Positions 27,025-35,858 of a DNA stretch of 64,000 nt are shown in pieces. The stretch covers positions 124,001-188,000 of the forward strand of contig NZ_JBEPIJ010000002.1 of assembly GCF_040327995.1 (NCBI RefSeq), written 5' to 3'. Within the stretch, counting starts at the first letter, position 1; the number at the start of each line of letters is the position of its first letter. The notes beneath the pieces are model-generated. The model was not told the origin of the DNA, did no database searches, and saw only the letters and a program-made list of their open reading frames with translations. A program made the translations under genes and the position numbers. This DNA comes from Solimonas thermocellulolyticum. Its GTDB lineage: Bacteria > Pseudomonadota > Gammaproteobacteria > Nevskiales > Nevskiaceae.

Positions 27025-27417
27025 TTATGGCGGCTCGAGGTCGGCCCGGCCGTCGCGGCGCGCGACCACGTTGAGCACCGTGCCGGCCGGATCGACGACG
27101 CTGAAGCTCAGCTCGCCGTCACCATAGCGGCTCAGCGTGCCCAGCGGCGGAATCTGCCGGCGCTGCAGGTCCTCGTAGACCGCGCGCACGTCGGGCACCT
27201 CGATCGCCAGGCACAGGCCGCGCGTCTGCGTGGTGTGCAAAAACACCGGCAGGCGCGTCGGCGGGTTCGGACGCAGAAAGCCGATCTCGCCGCCGCAGAC
27301 GCTCAGGTGCAGATACCATTCGCTGCGAAACAGCACGCGCGCATCGAAGGCGCGCTGGTAGAAGTCCGCGCATTCGTGCAAGGCCGCCGTGGTGATGATC
27401 GGGTACCAGGTGCGCAT
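27025..27417 (-). CDS. VOC (glyoxalase/bleomycin resistance/dioxygenase) fold protein
   Basis: 130 residues forming the paired beta-alpha-beta-beta-beta modules of the vicinal oxygen chelate fold: ECADFYQRAFDARVLF at the start, LAIEVPDVRAVYEDLQRR in the middle and FSVVDPAGTVLNVV at the end. Family members bind a divalent metal and act as isomerases, dioxygenases, thiol transferases or drug-binding proteins. The substrate is not predictable. It begins ten bases after the GFA stop, so the two are probably one transcript. Confidence 0.82.
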   Translation of the reverse strand: MRTWYPIITTAALHECADFYQRAFDARVLFRSEWYLHLSVCGGEIGFLRPNPPTRLPVFLHTTQTRGLCLAIEVPDVRAVYEDLQRRQIPPLGTLSRYGDGELSFSVVDPAGTVLNVVARRDGRADLEPP

Positions 27418-27427
27418 CGCTCGGCAC

Positions 27428-27835
27428 TCAGGCCGATGACAGCCCGGCGAGCGTGTGCGCGTGCTTCTCCCAGTTGCGGCCGTCGAAGTCCTCGTAGTCG
27501 ACGGCGCTGATCGTCGCCGGGTCCAGGCAGCGCAGGTTCACCGAGTAGCCGTCGGGGTTCGAGCGCGGGACGTAGAAGGACTTGATGCCGCAGACGCCGC
27601 AGAAGTGGTGCTGGGCGGTACCGGTGCCGAAGCGGTAGGTGCGCAGCACGTCGCTTCCGGACAGCAGGGTGAAGCGCGCCGCCGGCACGATCAGGTGCTC
27701 GAAGCCGGTCATCGCGCAGATCGAACAATTGCAGCGCTGTACGCGCAGCCGCGCCGGCGCACGCACCTCGAAGCGCACGCGAGCGCAGTGGCAGCCGCCA
27801 AGATGCGTGACCAGTTCCACGGCGTTTCCCATCAT
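27428..27835 (-). CDS. GFA family zinc protein (glutathione-dependent formaldehyde-activating type)
   Basis: 135 residues with the cysteine pattern of the GFA fold: GGCHCARVRF, RCNCSICAMTG and FCGVCGIKSF, which bind structural and catalytic zinc. Despite the family name, most members have no proven formaldehyde role. Two adjacent ATG codons (27835 and 27832) are possible starts; a frame extension upstream looks non-coding. It is divergent from dapF across 97 bases. Confidence 0.85.
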   Translation of the reverse strand: MMGNAVELVTHLGGCHCARVRFEVRAPARLRVQRCNCSICAMTGFEHLIVPAARFTLLSGSDVLRTYRFGTGTAQHHFCGVCGIKSFYVPRSNPDGYSVNLRCLDPATISAVDYEDFDGRNWEKHAHTLAGLSSA

Positions 27836-27932
27836 CGGTGGAGGCTGGCGCGCAGTATCCCGTCCGCCGCGTGCGCCCTGCAACCGGCACGCGCGAAGGC
27901 CGGGTGAGGACCTCGCGGGGTAGAATCGCCGC

Positions 27933-28772
27933 ATGAAGCTGCGATTCACCAAGATGCACGGTGCCGGCAATGATTTCGTGGTCATCGATGCGACCTGCCA
28001 GGCGTTCCGGCCGACACCGGCGCTGCTGCACCGACTCGCCGACCGGCGCTTCGGCGTCGGCTGTGACCAGATCCTCGTCGTCGAGCCGCCATCGGCGCCG
28101 GACGTCGATTTCGACTATCGCATCTACAACGCCGACGGTTCCGAATCCGGCCAGTGCGGCAATGGCGCGCGCGCACTGGCGCGTTACGTGCGCGAGGCCG
28201 GACTGTCGGACCGACGCCAGATCCGCGTGCGCACCGCGACCGCGACGATGCAGATCGAAACCGTCGGCGACGGGCTCTACTGCGTCGACATGGGTGTGCC
28301 GCAGTTCGATCCGGCGCAGATCCCGTTCGACGCGGCTGCGCGCGCCGATCGCTACGCGCTGACGCTGTCCGGCGACGCATCGCTGGAGATCGGCGCCGTG
28401 AGCATGGGTAATCCTCACGCGGTGACGCGGGTCGACGACGTCGACACCGCGCCGGTCGAGCAGGTCGGGCGCCTGCTGCAAGCGCACCCTTCGTTTCCGC
28501 AGAGCGTCAATGTCGGCTTCCTGCAGATCGTCGATCGCGCTCACGCACGGCTGCGCGTCTACGAGCGCGGCGTCGGTGAGACGCTGGCCTGCGGCAGCGG
28601 CGCCTGCGCCGCCGCGGTGATCGGGCGCGTCTGGGGTCTGCTCGACGCGCGGGTCGAGATGCAGCTCAAGGGCGGTATCCTCACCATCGAGTGGCAGGGG
28701 CAGGACAGCCCGGTGCGGATGACCGGGCCGGCGGAGACGGTATTCACGGGAGAAATCGAATGGCCGAACTGA
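27933..28772 (+). CDS. dapF: Diaminopimelate epimerase
   Basis: 279 residues. It converts LL- to meso-diaminopimelate in the lysine and peptidoglycan pathway, in the cytoplasm, without a cofactor. The two catalytic cysteines lie in SGQCGNGARA and TLACGSGACA, in pseudo-symmetric halves of the fold. MHGAGNDFVVID at the N-terminus and VSMGNPHAV in the linker are diagnostic. It overlaps the DUF484 gene by 13 bases; dapF-DUF484-xerC is a familiar gammaproteobacterial order. Confidence 0.98.
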   Translation: MKLRFTKMHGAGNDFVVIDATCQAFRPTPALLHRLADRRFGVGCDQILVVEPPSAPDVDFDYRIYNADGSESGQCGNGARALARYVREAGLSDRRQIRVRTATATMQIETVGDGLYCVDMGVPQFDPAQIPFDAAARADRYALTLSGDASLEIGAVSMGNPHAVTRVDDVDTAPVEQVGRLLQAHPSFPQSVNVGFLQIVDRAHARLRVYERGVGETLACGSGACAAAVIGRVWGLLDARVEMQLKGGILTIEWQGQDSPVRMTGPAETVFTGEIEWPN

Positions 28773-29464
28773 CGGTCGCGCGCGAGGACGCGCCGGCAAC
28801 CAAGCTCAGCGAGCGCGAGGTCGTCGCTTTTCTCAAGGCGCATCCCGACTTCCTCGGCCGCCATCCTGATCTGTTGGAGATCATCGAGCTGCGCCACAAG
28901 ACCGGCTCCGCGGTGTCCCTGATCGAAAAACAGGTCGACATGCTGCGAGCGAAGAACCAGCGCCTCGAAGATCGCATGCAGCGGCTGGTCGAGACCGCGC
29001 GCGACAACGAACGCCGTACGCAGAGCATCCAGCGCTTGGCGCGTACGCTGATCCGCGCACCCTCGCTCGCCGCGATCGCGGCCGGCCTGGCCCGTTGCCT
29101 GCGCGAGGACTTCGGCATCGACGAAGTCTTCGTCGGCGTAGTTTCCGCGCAGTTCAAGCGCCACGACATCGAGGGCATCCACCCGATCGACGCGGACGGC
29201 AGACTCGCCCGCGCGTTCGAGAACTTTTTCCGCACGCGCCTGATCGAGTGCGGGCCGATCGCCGAGGAGCGCGCGCGGCTACTGTTCCCGAAGGCGGCAG
29301 CGCCGGTGCAGTCGGCCGCGGTGGTGCCGCTGGAAAAGGAAAAGTGCCTGGGCATGCTCGCGCTCGGCAGCGTCGATCCGCAGCGCTTCCAGCCGCGCCA
29401 GGGCAAGCTGTTTCTGGAACTGATGGCGGATCTGGTCGCCGCCGCGATCCGTGCGCGCATCTGA
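28760..29464 (+). CDS. DUF484 family protein (GAF-like)
   Basis: 234 residues. The N-terminal helical part contains FLKAHPDFLGRHPDLLEII, typical of DUF484, then a coiled-coil stretch (EKQVDMLRAKNQRLEDRMQR). The C-terminal GAF-like fold ends with KECLGMLALGS-type strands (here EKCLGMLALGS). The function is unknown; its fixed position between dapF and xerC in many gammaproteobacteria suggests a link to cell-wall or division control. It overlaps dapF by 13 and xerC by 14 bases, implying translational coupling. Confidence 0.9.
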   Translation: MAELTVAREDAPATKLSEREVVAFLKAHPDFLGRHPDLLEIIELRHKTGSAVSLIEKQVDMLRAKNQRLEDRMQRLVETARDNERRTQSIQRLARTLIRAPSLAAIAAGLARCLREDFGIDEVFVGVVSAQFKRHDIEGIHPIDADGRLARAFENFFRTRLIECGPIAEERARLLFPKAAAPVQSAAVVPLEKEKCLGMLALGSVDPQRFQPRQGKLFLELMADLVAAAIRARI

Positions 29465-30398
29465 CACGTCGACACCGCCCGCGGCCCCGGTGCTGCTCGC
29501 GCCGCTGATCGATGAGTACGTCCGTCACCTCGCGCAACAGCGGCGCTGCTCACCACACACCTGCGCGGCGGCGCGGCGCGATCTTTCAGCGTTCGCGGCC
29601 TACTGCACGCAGGCGGCGATCCGTGATCTTGCGCAGATCGACCCGCATCTGGTGCGCGCCTACATCGCCGCACGCCATCGCGACGGCCTGCAGCCGGCGA
29701 GTCTGCAGCGCCATTTGTCGATGCTTCGCGGGTTCTTTCGATACCTGGTACGCGAGCGGCGCCTCGACGCCAACCCGGCGCAGACGGTGCGCGCGCCGCG
29801 CCACAAGCGTCGCCTGCCCGGGGTGATCGCCGCCGACGTGCTCAATCAGGCGCTGGACCGCGCGCCGCAAGGCGATCTGGCAGTGCGCGATCGCGCCATC
29901 GTCGAGCTGCTCTACTCCGGCGGCCTGCGCCTGGCCGAGCTGCACGGCCTCAATGTCGACGACGTGGCCGGCCAGCGCAGCGAAACCACCATCACCGGCA
30001 AGGGCCAGCGCCAGCGCATCGTCATGATCGGCAAAGCGGCGCGCGCGGCGCTCGAGCAGTGGCTGCGGCTGCGCCCGCAGTACGCACAGGCCGACGAGCC
30101 GGCGCTGTTCGTGTCGAGCCGCGGCCGGCGGCTGTCGCGCGCGTCGATCGGCGCGCGCATCAAGGCCTGGGCGCGCAGCAGCGAGCTCGGCGTGCGCATC
30201 CATCCACACCGCCTGCGGCATTCGTTTGCGACCCACCTGCTCGAATCCAGCGGCGATCTGCGTGCGGTGCAGGAGATGCTCGGCCACGCACACCTGTCCA
30301 CGACGCAGATCTACACCCACCTGGACTGGAAACGGTTGAGCGCGGTCTACGACGAGGCCCATCCGCGCGCCAAGAAGCAGCGCCCGAGCGCACGTTGA
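29451..30398 (+). CDS. xerC: Tyrosine recombinase XerC
   Basis: 315 residues from GTG 29451. A SAM-like core-binding N-terminal domain precedes the catalytic domain with Arg160 (SGGLRLAEL), a lysine in the TGKGQRQR beta-hairpin, His253-x2-Arg256 (HPHRLRHSFATHLL), a histidine in MLGHAHLSTTQ and the nucleophile Tyr288 (IYTHLDW). With XerD it resolves chromosome dimers at dif during division. Position after dapF-DUF484 supports XerC over XerD. Confidence 0.96.
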   Translation: MRASDTSTPPAAPVLLAPLIDEYVRHLAQQRRCSPHTCAAARRDLSAFAAYCTQAAIRDLAQIDPHLVRAYIAARHRDGLQPASLQRHLSMLRGFFRYLVRERRLDANPAQTVRAPRHKRRLPGVIAADVLNQALDRAPQGDLAVRDRAIVELLYSGGLRLAELHGLNVDDVAGQRSETTITGKGQRQRIVMIGKAARAALEQWLRLRPQYAQADEPALFVSSRGRRLSRASIGARIKAWARSSELGVRIHPHRLRHSFATHLLESSGDLRAVQEMLGHAHLSTTQIYTHLDWKRLSAVYDEAHPRAKKQRPSAR

Positions 30399-30420
30399 GG
30401 CCGCGACTCGCGGCGAGCGC

Positions 30421-30450
30421 CTTGAAAGGGTGGCGCGGCGGCCCCAGGAT
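30421..30450 (+). promoter_or_regulatory. Sigma-32 (heat-shock) promoter for hslVU
   Basis: CTTGAAA at 30421-30427, a 14-base spacer, then CCCCAGGAT at 30442-30450. This is very close to the RpoH consensus CTTGAAA-(11-16)-CCCCATNT. It lies 28 bases upstream of the hslV start codon, as expected for an operon that is a classic heat-shock regulon member. Confidence 0.85.
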
Positions 30451-30477
30451 GGACCTTCCTCCGCGAACGAATCCGAC

Positions 30478-31023
30478 ATGAAGCAATTCGACGGTACCAC
30501 CATCCTCTGCGTCCGCCGCGGCAATCTGGTCGCGCTCGGCGGTGACGGCCAGGTCTCGCTCGACAGGACGCGGATCAAGAGCAACGCGCGCAAGGTGCGG
30601 CGGCTGCACAACGACAAGGTCATCGCTGGTTTTGCCGGCGGCACGGCCGATGCCTTCACCTTGTTCGAGCGCTTCGAGGGCAAGCTCGACAAGCACGGCG
30701 GACAGTTGCTGCGCGCCGCCGTCGAGATGGCCAAGGATTGGCGTACCGACCGCTACCTGCGCCGGCTCGAAGCCCTCTTGATCGTCGCCGATGCCCAGAC
30801 CTCGCTGATGATCACCGGCAATGGCGACGTGATGGAACCCGAAGAGTCCGGTGTGCTGGCGATCGGCTCGGGCGGCGCCTACGCCCAGGCGGCGGCGCTC
30901 GCGCTGGTGCAAAACAGCACGCTGGATGCGCGCAGCATCGTCGAAAAGGCCTTGCACATCGCCGCCGACATCTGCATCTACACCAACCACCAATTGACGA
31001 TCGAGACGATCGAGTCCCGATGA
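30478..31023 (+). CDS. hslV: ATP-dependent protease subunit HslV
   Basis: 181 residues. The proteasome-beta-like peptidase forms a double hexamer capped by HslU. The N-terminus MKQFDGTTILCVRR contains the GTTI motif in which a threonine becomes the catalytic N-terminus after propeptide removal. GDGQVSLDRTRIKSNARKVR and GSGGAYAQAAA are typical. Start chosen at ATG 30478 by homology; it overlaps hslU by four bases. A heat-shock promoter lies just upstream. Confidence 0.97.
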   Translation: MKQFDGTTILCVRRGNLVALGGDGQVSLDRTRIKSNARKVRRLHNDKVIAGFAGGTADAFTLFERFEGKLDKHGGQLLRAAVEMAKDWRTDRYLRRLEALLIVADAQTSLMITGNGDVMEPEESGVLAIGSGGAYAQAAALALVQNSTLDARSIVEKALHIAADICIYTNHQLTIETIESR

Positions 31024-32375
31024 ACGACACGCCGCAACCCTCATCCACCATGACGCCGCGCGAGATCGTCGCCGAGCTCGACCGCCACATCGTCGGTCAG
31101 CAGGCGGCCAAGCGCGCGGTCGCGATCGCGCTGCGCAACCGCTGGCGGCGCGCGCAGATCGACGGCCAGATGCGCGCCGAGATCCACCCCAAGAACATCT
31201 TGATGATTGGCCCCACCGGCGTCGGCAAGACCGAGATCGCACGGCGTCTGGCCAGGCTTGCGAACGCGCCGTTCGTGAAGGTCGAGGCGACCAAGTTCAC
31301 CGAGGTCGGTTACGTCGGCAAAGACGTCGACACCATCATCCGCGACCTGGTCGACGTGTCGGTGAAGATGACGCGCGAGCAGGCGATGCGCCGCGTGCGC
31401 GACCGCGCCGAGCTGGCCGCCGAAGAGCGCATCCTCGACGTGTTGCTGCCGCCGCCCAAGGACTTCGGCGAAGCCAGCCCGCAGCGCCAGCAGGAGAACG
31501 GCGCCGCGCGCCAGGTGTTCCGCAAGCAGTTGCGTGAAGGCAAGCTCCACGACAAGGAGATCGAGATCAAGCTCAATCAGCCGACGCCGCGCGTCGAGCT
31601 GATGGGACCGCCGGGCATGGAGGAAATGACCCAGCAGCTGCAGTCCATGTTCGCGAATCTGGGCCAGCATCGCGCCAAGACGCGCAAGATGAAGATCGGC
31701 GAGGCGCTACGCGAACTGATCGACGAGGAGGCAGGCAAGTTGATCGACGAGGAGGCGATCAGATCCGAGGCGGTACGCAATGCCGAGGAGAACGGCATCG
31801 TCTTCATCGACGAGATCGACAAGGTCTGCCGGCGCGGCGAGTACGCCGGTGCCGATGTATCGCGCGAGGGGGTTCAGCGCGACCTCTTGCCGCTGATCGA
31901 AGGCAGCACGGTGAGCACCAAGTACGGCTCGGTGAAAACCGATCACATCCTGTTCATCGCCTCCGGGGCATTTCATCTCGCCAAACCCTCGGACCTGATT
32001 CCCGAGCTGCAGGGGCGGCTGCCGATCCGCGTCGAACTCGATCCGCTCAAGGCCGAGGATTTCCTGCGTATCCTCACCGAGCCCAATTACTCGCTCACCG
32101 AGCAGTACCGCGCCCTGATGAAGACCGAGGACGTCGACCTGCGTTTCACCGAGGAGGGTCTGCGGCGAATCGCCGAGGTGGCCTGGCAGGTCAACGAACG
32201 TACCGAGAACATCGGTGCACGGCGCCTGCACACGGTGATGGAGCGGCTGATGGACGAGATTGCCTTCGAGGCGCCCGACCGCGCCGGCAGCGAGGTCGTG
32301 ATCGACGCGGCCTACGTCGAGCAGCGTCTGGGCAAGCTCGCCGGCGACGACGATCTTTCGCGCTACATCCTCTGA
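31020..32375 (+). CDS. hslU: HslU ATPase subunit of the HslUV protease
   Basis: 451-residue AAA+ unfoldase. Walker A GPTGVGKTEIARRLA follows the family start TPREIVAELDRHIVGQ; VFIDEIDKVCRR is Walker B, and NIGARRLHTVMERL is the sensor-2 region. The pore/GYVG loop TEVGYVGKDVDTI and an I-domain insert are present. The ATGA overlap with hslV couples translation. It unfolds substrates for HslV in the cytoplasm. Confidence 0.98.
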   Translation: MNDTPQPSSTMTPREIVAELDRHIVGQQAAKRAVAIALRNRWRRAQIDGQMRAEIHPKNILMIGPTGVGKTEIARRLARLANAPFVKVEATKFTEVGYVGKDVDTIIRDLVDVSVKMTREQAMRRVRDRAELAAEERILDVLLPPPKDFGEASPQRQQENGAARQVFRKQLREGKLHDKEIEIKLNQPTPRVELMGPPGMEEMTQQLQSMFANLGQHRAKTRKMKIGEALRELIDEEAGKLIDEEAIRSEAVRNAEENGIVFIDEIDKVCRRGEYAGADVSREGVQRDLLPLIEGSTVSTKYGSVKTDHILFIASGAFHLAKPSDLIPELQGRLPIRVELDPLKAEDFLRILTEPNYSLTEQYRALMKTEDVDLRFTEEGLRRIAEVAWQVNERTENIGARRLHTVMERLMDEIAFEAPDRAGSEVVIDAAYVEQRLGKLAGDDDLSRYIL

Positions 32376-32386
32376 GGCGCTCGGCC

Positions 32387-32797
32387 GTGAGCACGCCGGC
32401 GCCGAATCTGATCCGTCTGCACCGCAAGGCGCGCGTGCTCGAGGTGGCGTGGGCGGATGGCAAGCGCTTCGAGCTGCCCTGCGAGTACTTGCGCGTGTTC
32501 TCGCCCAGCGCCGAGTTGCGCGGTCACGGTCTGCCGGAACCGATGTTGATCGGCGGCAAGCGCGCGGTGAACATCGCCCGCGTCGAGCCGGTCGGCCGCT
32601 ATGCGGTGCGTCTGGTGTTCGACGACGGCCACGACAGCGGCATCTACTCCTGGGACATCCTGCGCGAGCTGGGCGAGCGGCAGCAGGCCAACTGGACGCG
32701 CTATCTCGAGCGGCTCGACGCGCACCAGATGTCGCGCGACAGCGCCGTCGTGAAGCTCTCGGCCCTGGTCAAGACCTGGACGCCGCCCGGCGCCTGA
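32387..32797 (+). CDS. DUF971 (GBBH-like N-terminal domain) protein
   Basis: 136 residues from GTG 32387. The domain resembles the N-terminal module of gamma-butyrobetaine hydroxylase (DUF971): LIRLHRKARVLEVAWADGK, FELPCEYLRVFSPSAE and FDDGHDSGIYSWDIL. Stand-alone members are conserved next to hslVU in gammaproteobacteria, and some have been linked to iron-sulfur cluster handling, but no role is proven. It follows hslU by 11 bases and is probably co-transcribed. Confidence 0.88.
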   Translation: MSTPAPNLIRLHRKARVLEVAWADGKRFELPCEYLRVFSPSAELRGHGLPEPMLIGGKRAVNIARVEPVGRYAVRLVFDDGHDSGIYSWDILRELGERQQANWTRYLERLDAHQMSRDSAVVKLSALVKTWTPPGA

Positions 32798-32855
32798 CGC
32801 GAGGAGTCTGGACGGGCCGCTACAATGCCGGTCTTCGTCCCGCGAACCTCGCCGC

Positions 32856-33614
32856 ATGTCCAAAGACAACAAGCCGGGCTACACCCACTTCGGCTACGAG
32901 CAAGTGCCGACCGGCGAAAAGCGAGCGCGTGTCGCCGGCGTGTTCAACTCCGTCGCACGGCGCTACGACCTGATGAATGACCTGATGTCGATGGGCATTC
33001 ATCGCCTGTGGAAGCGTTTCACCGTGGACCTCGCCGGCGTGAGGCCGGGCGAGCGGGTGCTGGACGTCGCCGGCGGCACCGGCGATCTGACCCGCGCCTT
33101 GCGCCGCGCCGCCGGTCCGCAGGGGCAGGTGATCCTCTCGGACATCAATGCGGCGATGCTCGGCGAGGGCCGGCGCCGCCTCATCGATGCCGGCGTCAGC
33201 GGCGTGCCGCTGGTGCAGGCCAATGCCGAGTGCCTGCCGTTCGCCGACGCCAGCTTCGATTGCATCACCATCGGCTTCGGACTGCGCAACGTCACCGACA
33301 AGGACGCCGCACTGCGCTCGATGCGGCGCTGCCTCAAGCCGGGCGGTCGCCTGCTGATCCTGGAATTTTCCAAACCGGTCCTCGATCCGCTGGCCAAGGT
33401 TTACGACCAGTATTCGTTCAAGGTGCTGCCGCTGCTCGGTCGCTACGTCGCCAACGACGAGGCCTCTTACCGCTATCTCGCCGAATCCATCCGCATGCAT
33501 CCGGATCAGGCGACGCTCAAGAACATGATGGTCGACGCCGGCTTCGAGCGCGTGCAGGTCTACAACCTGACCGGCGGCATCGTCGCCGTGCATCGCGGCT
33601 TTCGCGTCGCATGA
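32856..33614 (+). CDS. ubiE: Ubiquinone/menaquinone C-methyltransferase UbiE
   Basis: 252 residues. SAM-dependent methyltransferase of ubiquinone (and menaquinone) synthesis. Motifs are THFGYEQVPTGEKRARVAGV near the N-terminus, the SAM loop LDVAGGTGDLTRAL, FGLRNVTDKDAALRSM and KPGGRLLILEFSKP. The order ubiE-ubiJ-ubiB is retained. No menaquinone-specific gene is visible, so ubiquinone is the sure product. Confidence 0.97.
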   Translation: MSKDNKPGYTHFGYEQVPTGEKRARVAGVFNSVARRYDLMNDLMSMGIHRLWKRFTVDLAGVRPGERVLDVAGGTGDLTRALRRAAGPQGQVILSDINAAMLGEGRRRLIDAGVSGVPLVQANAECLPFADASFDCITIGFGLRNVTDKDAALRSMRRCLKPGGRLLILEFSKPVLDPLAKVYDQYSFKVLPLLGRYVANDEASYRYLAESIRMHPDQATLKNMMVDAGFERVQVYNLTGGIVAVHRGFRVA

Positions 33615-33624
33615 GACACGAGCG

Positions 33625-34248
33625 ATGAGCGCTCCGGCCCTGCTGTGCGCGGCGATGGAGATCGCGCTCAACCGCCACCTTGGGCTGGAGCCCTCGGTGC
33701 TTGCCCAATGCGCGAGGTTGTCCGGGCGCGTGATCGAGCTGCGCACCGAAACGCCGGACTGGGCGTTCTGCCTCGAGTTCCACGCCGGTGGTGTGCGCGT
33801 CGCGCCCGAGCCGCCGCGCAAACCCGACGTGCGTGTGAGCGGGCATCCGCGGACCCTGCTGCAGCTCGCGCTCAACGCCGTACGCGAGGGCCGCGACGCC
33901 GGGATTCCGTCTGGCCTGCAGGTCGAGGGTGATGTCGAGCCGCTGCAGCGCTTCAGCCGCATGCTCGCCGAGGTCGGCTTCGACGCCGAGGAGTTCGCGG
34001 CCCGCTTTCTCGGCGACGATCTCGCCCACCGCGCGGTGCGCGGTCTCGGCAAGCTGTTGGCCTGGGGTCGGCGCAGCGCGGCGACGCTCGGCCTGGACGC
34101 TGCCGAGTACCTGCGCGAGGAAACCGGCGATCTGGCGCGGGCGGCCGATGTCGCCGACTGGAGCGCCGCGGTCGAGAAGCTGCGCGACGACGTCGCCCGC
34201 TTCGAGGCGCGCCTGCGCCGGGCCGAATCCCTGAGCCGCGCCGCATGA
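33625..34248 (+). CDS. ubiJ: Ubiquinone biosynthesis accessory factor UbiJ (SCP2 domain)
   Basis: 207 residues with an N-terminal SCP2 lipid-binding fold (HPRTLLQLALNAVREG, GLQVEGDVEPLQRFSRML) and a C-terminal helical/coiled region (VADWSAAVEKLRDDVARFEA). UbiJ binds ubiquinone intermediates within the soluble Ubi complex together with UbiK. It is placed between ubiE and ubiB, and its stop overlaps the ubiB start by four bases. Confidence 0.92.
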   Translation: MSAPALLCAAMEIALNRHLGLEPSVLAQCARLSGRVIELRTETPDWAFCLEFHAGGVRVAPEPPRKPDVRVSGHPRTLLQLALNAVREGRDAGIPSGLQVEGDVEPLQRFSRMLAEVGFDAEEFAARFLGDDLAHRAVRGLGKLLAWGRRSAATLGLDAAEYLREETGDLARAADVADWSAAVEKLRDDVARFEARLRRAESLSRAA

Positions 34249-35858
34249 CGCGGGCGATCAGCATCTCGCGCTGGCGTCGGCTGCTGCAGATCCGCCGCGT
34301 GGTCGCGCGCTACCGGCTGCGCGAACTACTCGATCCGGGCAAGCCGGCGCGCGATCCGCGACCGCGCGGCGAGCGCCTGCGCCTTGCGCTCGAAGAACTG
34401 GGCCCGGTGTTCATCAAGTTCGGTCAGGCCTTGTCCACGCGGCCCGATCTGGTGCCGCCGGACATCGCGGCCGAACTGGCGAAGCTGCAGGACCGCGTGC
34501 CGCCGTTTCCCGGCGCCGAGGCGCGGCGCATCATCGAGGCCGAACTGGGTCGTCCAGTCGAGACCTTGTTCGCCGCCTTCGACGACACGCCGATCGCATC
34601 GGCCTCGGTCGCGCAGGTGCACGCCGCGCGCCTGCATGCGGGCGCCGACGGCAGCCCGGGCATGGAGGTCGTGGTCAAGGTGCTGCGCCCCGGTATCGAG
34701 CGCGTGATCGCCGCCGACATCGAGCTGCTGCACACGCTCGCCGCCCTCGCGCAGCGCTTCTCGCCGACGGCGCGCCGTCTGCGGCCGCGCGAGGTGGTCG
34801 CCGAATACGAGAAGGTGATCCTCAACGAGCTCGATCTGATGCGCGAGGGCGCGAATGCCGCGCTGCTGCGGCGCAATTGGCTGGGCTCGGACTTGATCTA
34901 TCACCCGCTGGTGTTCTGGGAATACACGCGCACGCGCGTGCTGGTGATGGAGCGCATCTACGGCATCTCGATTCGCGAACTGGATCGCCTGCGCGCGCTC
35001 GGCGTCGATTTCGAGGCGCTGTCGGAGCGCGGCGTCGAGATCTTCTTCAAGCAGACCTTCCGCGACAATTTCTTTCACGCGGACATGCACCCGGGCAACA
35101 TCTTCGTCGACGCCAGCGATCCGAAGCATCCGCGCTATCTGGCCGTGGATTTCGGTATCGTCGGCCAGCTCACGCCGTCGGATCAGCGCTACCTCGCCGA
35201 GAACTTCTACGCTTTCTTCAACCGCGACTACCGGCGTGTCGCCGAGCTGCACGTCGAGAGCGAGTGGGTTCCGGCCGGCACCCGGGTCGAGGAGTTCGAG
35301 GCGGCGATCCGCACCGTGTGCGAGCCGATCTTCCAGCGCCCGCTCAAGGAAATCTCGTTCGGCTTCTTTTTGCTGCGCCTGTTCCAGATCGCGCGGCGCT
35401 TCGACTACCAAGTGCAGCCGCAGCTCGTGTTGCTGCAGAAGACGCTGCTGCAGATCGAGGGCCTCGGCCGCCAGCTCAACCCCGAGCTCGATCTGTGGAA
35501 GACCGCCAAGCCGATCATGGAGGACTGGATGCGCCGGCGCATCGGCGCGGCGGCGACGTTCGAACGCCTGCGCGATCAGCTTCCGCTGCTCGCCGAGGCG
35601 CTGCCGCAGGCACTGCACCGCCTCGCGCGGCCGTCACGCGACAGCCAGGTCACGCGCGCCGAGCTGCAGGCTTTGCGCGAGGAGCTGCGGCTTGCCGCTC
35701 GCCGACAGCGCCAGGCGATCATCGCATCGGGCTGCGGTCTGGGGGCGGGTCTGGTCTACCTCGCCGGTAAGGGGCCGCTGATCGCCGGTGCGCCGCTGCT
35801 GAGCTGGGGCCTTGCCGCCGCCGCGCTCGGCCTGTTGTTCAGCGCGCTGCGCCGCTGA
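34245..35858 (+). CDS. ubiB: Ubiquinone biosynthesis regulatory kinase-like protein UbiB
   Basis: 537 residues. ABC1/ADCK atypical kinase-like ATPase needed for ubiquinone synthesis. Diagnostic are GPVFIKFGQALSTRPDL (the KxGQ motif), the alanine-rich nucleotide loop ASASVAQVHAARL, FHADMHPGNIFVD (catalytic loop) and AVDFGIVGQL (metal site). Two C-terminal membrane helices anchor it (ASGCGLGAGLVYLAGKGPL, then LLSWGLAAAALGLLFSAL). Its last 103 bases overlap the convergent yibQ-type gene, and the overlap covers the second helix. Confidence 0.97.
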   Translation: MTRAISISRWRRLLQIRRVVARYRLRELLDPGKPARDPRPRGERLRLALEELGPVFIKFGQALSTRPDLVPPDIAAELAKLQDRVPPFPGAEARRIIEAELGRPVETLFAAFDDTPIASASVAQVHAARLHAGADGSPGMEVVVKVLRPGIERVIAADIELLHTLAALAQRFSPTARRLRPREVVAEYEKVILNELDLMREGANAALLRRNWLGSDLIYHPLVFWEYTRTRVLVMERIYGISIRELDRLRALGVDFEALSERGVEIFFKQTFRDNFFHADMHPGNIFVDASDPKHPRYLAVDFGIVGQLTPSDQRYLAENFYAFFNRDYRRVAELHVESEWVPAGTRVEEFEAAIRTVCEPIFQRPLKEISFGFFLLRLFQIARRFDYQVQPQLVLLQKTLLQIEGLGRQLNPELDLWKTAKPIMEDWMRRRIGAAATFERLRDQLPLLAEALPQALHRLARPSRDSQVTRAELQALREELRLAARRQRQAIIASGCGLGAGLVYLAGKGPLIAGAPLLSWGLAAAALGLLFSALRR

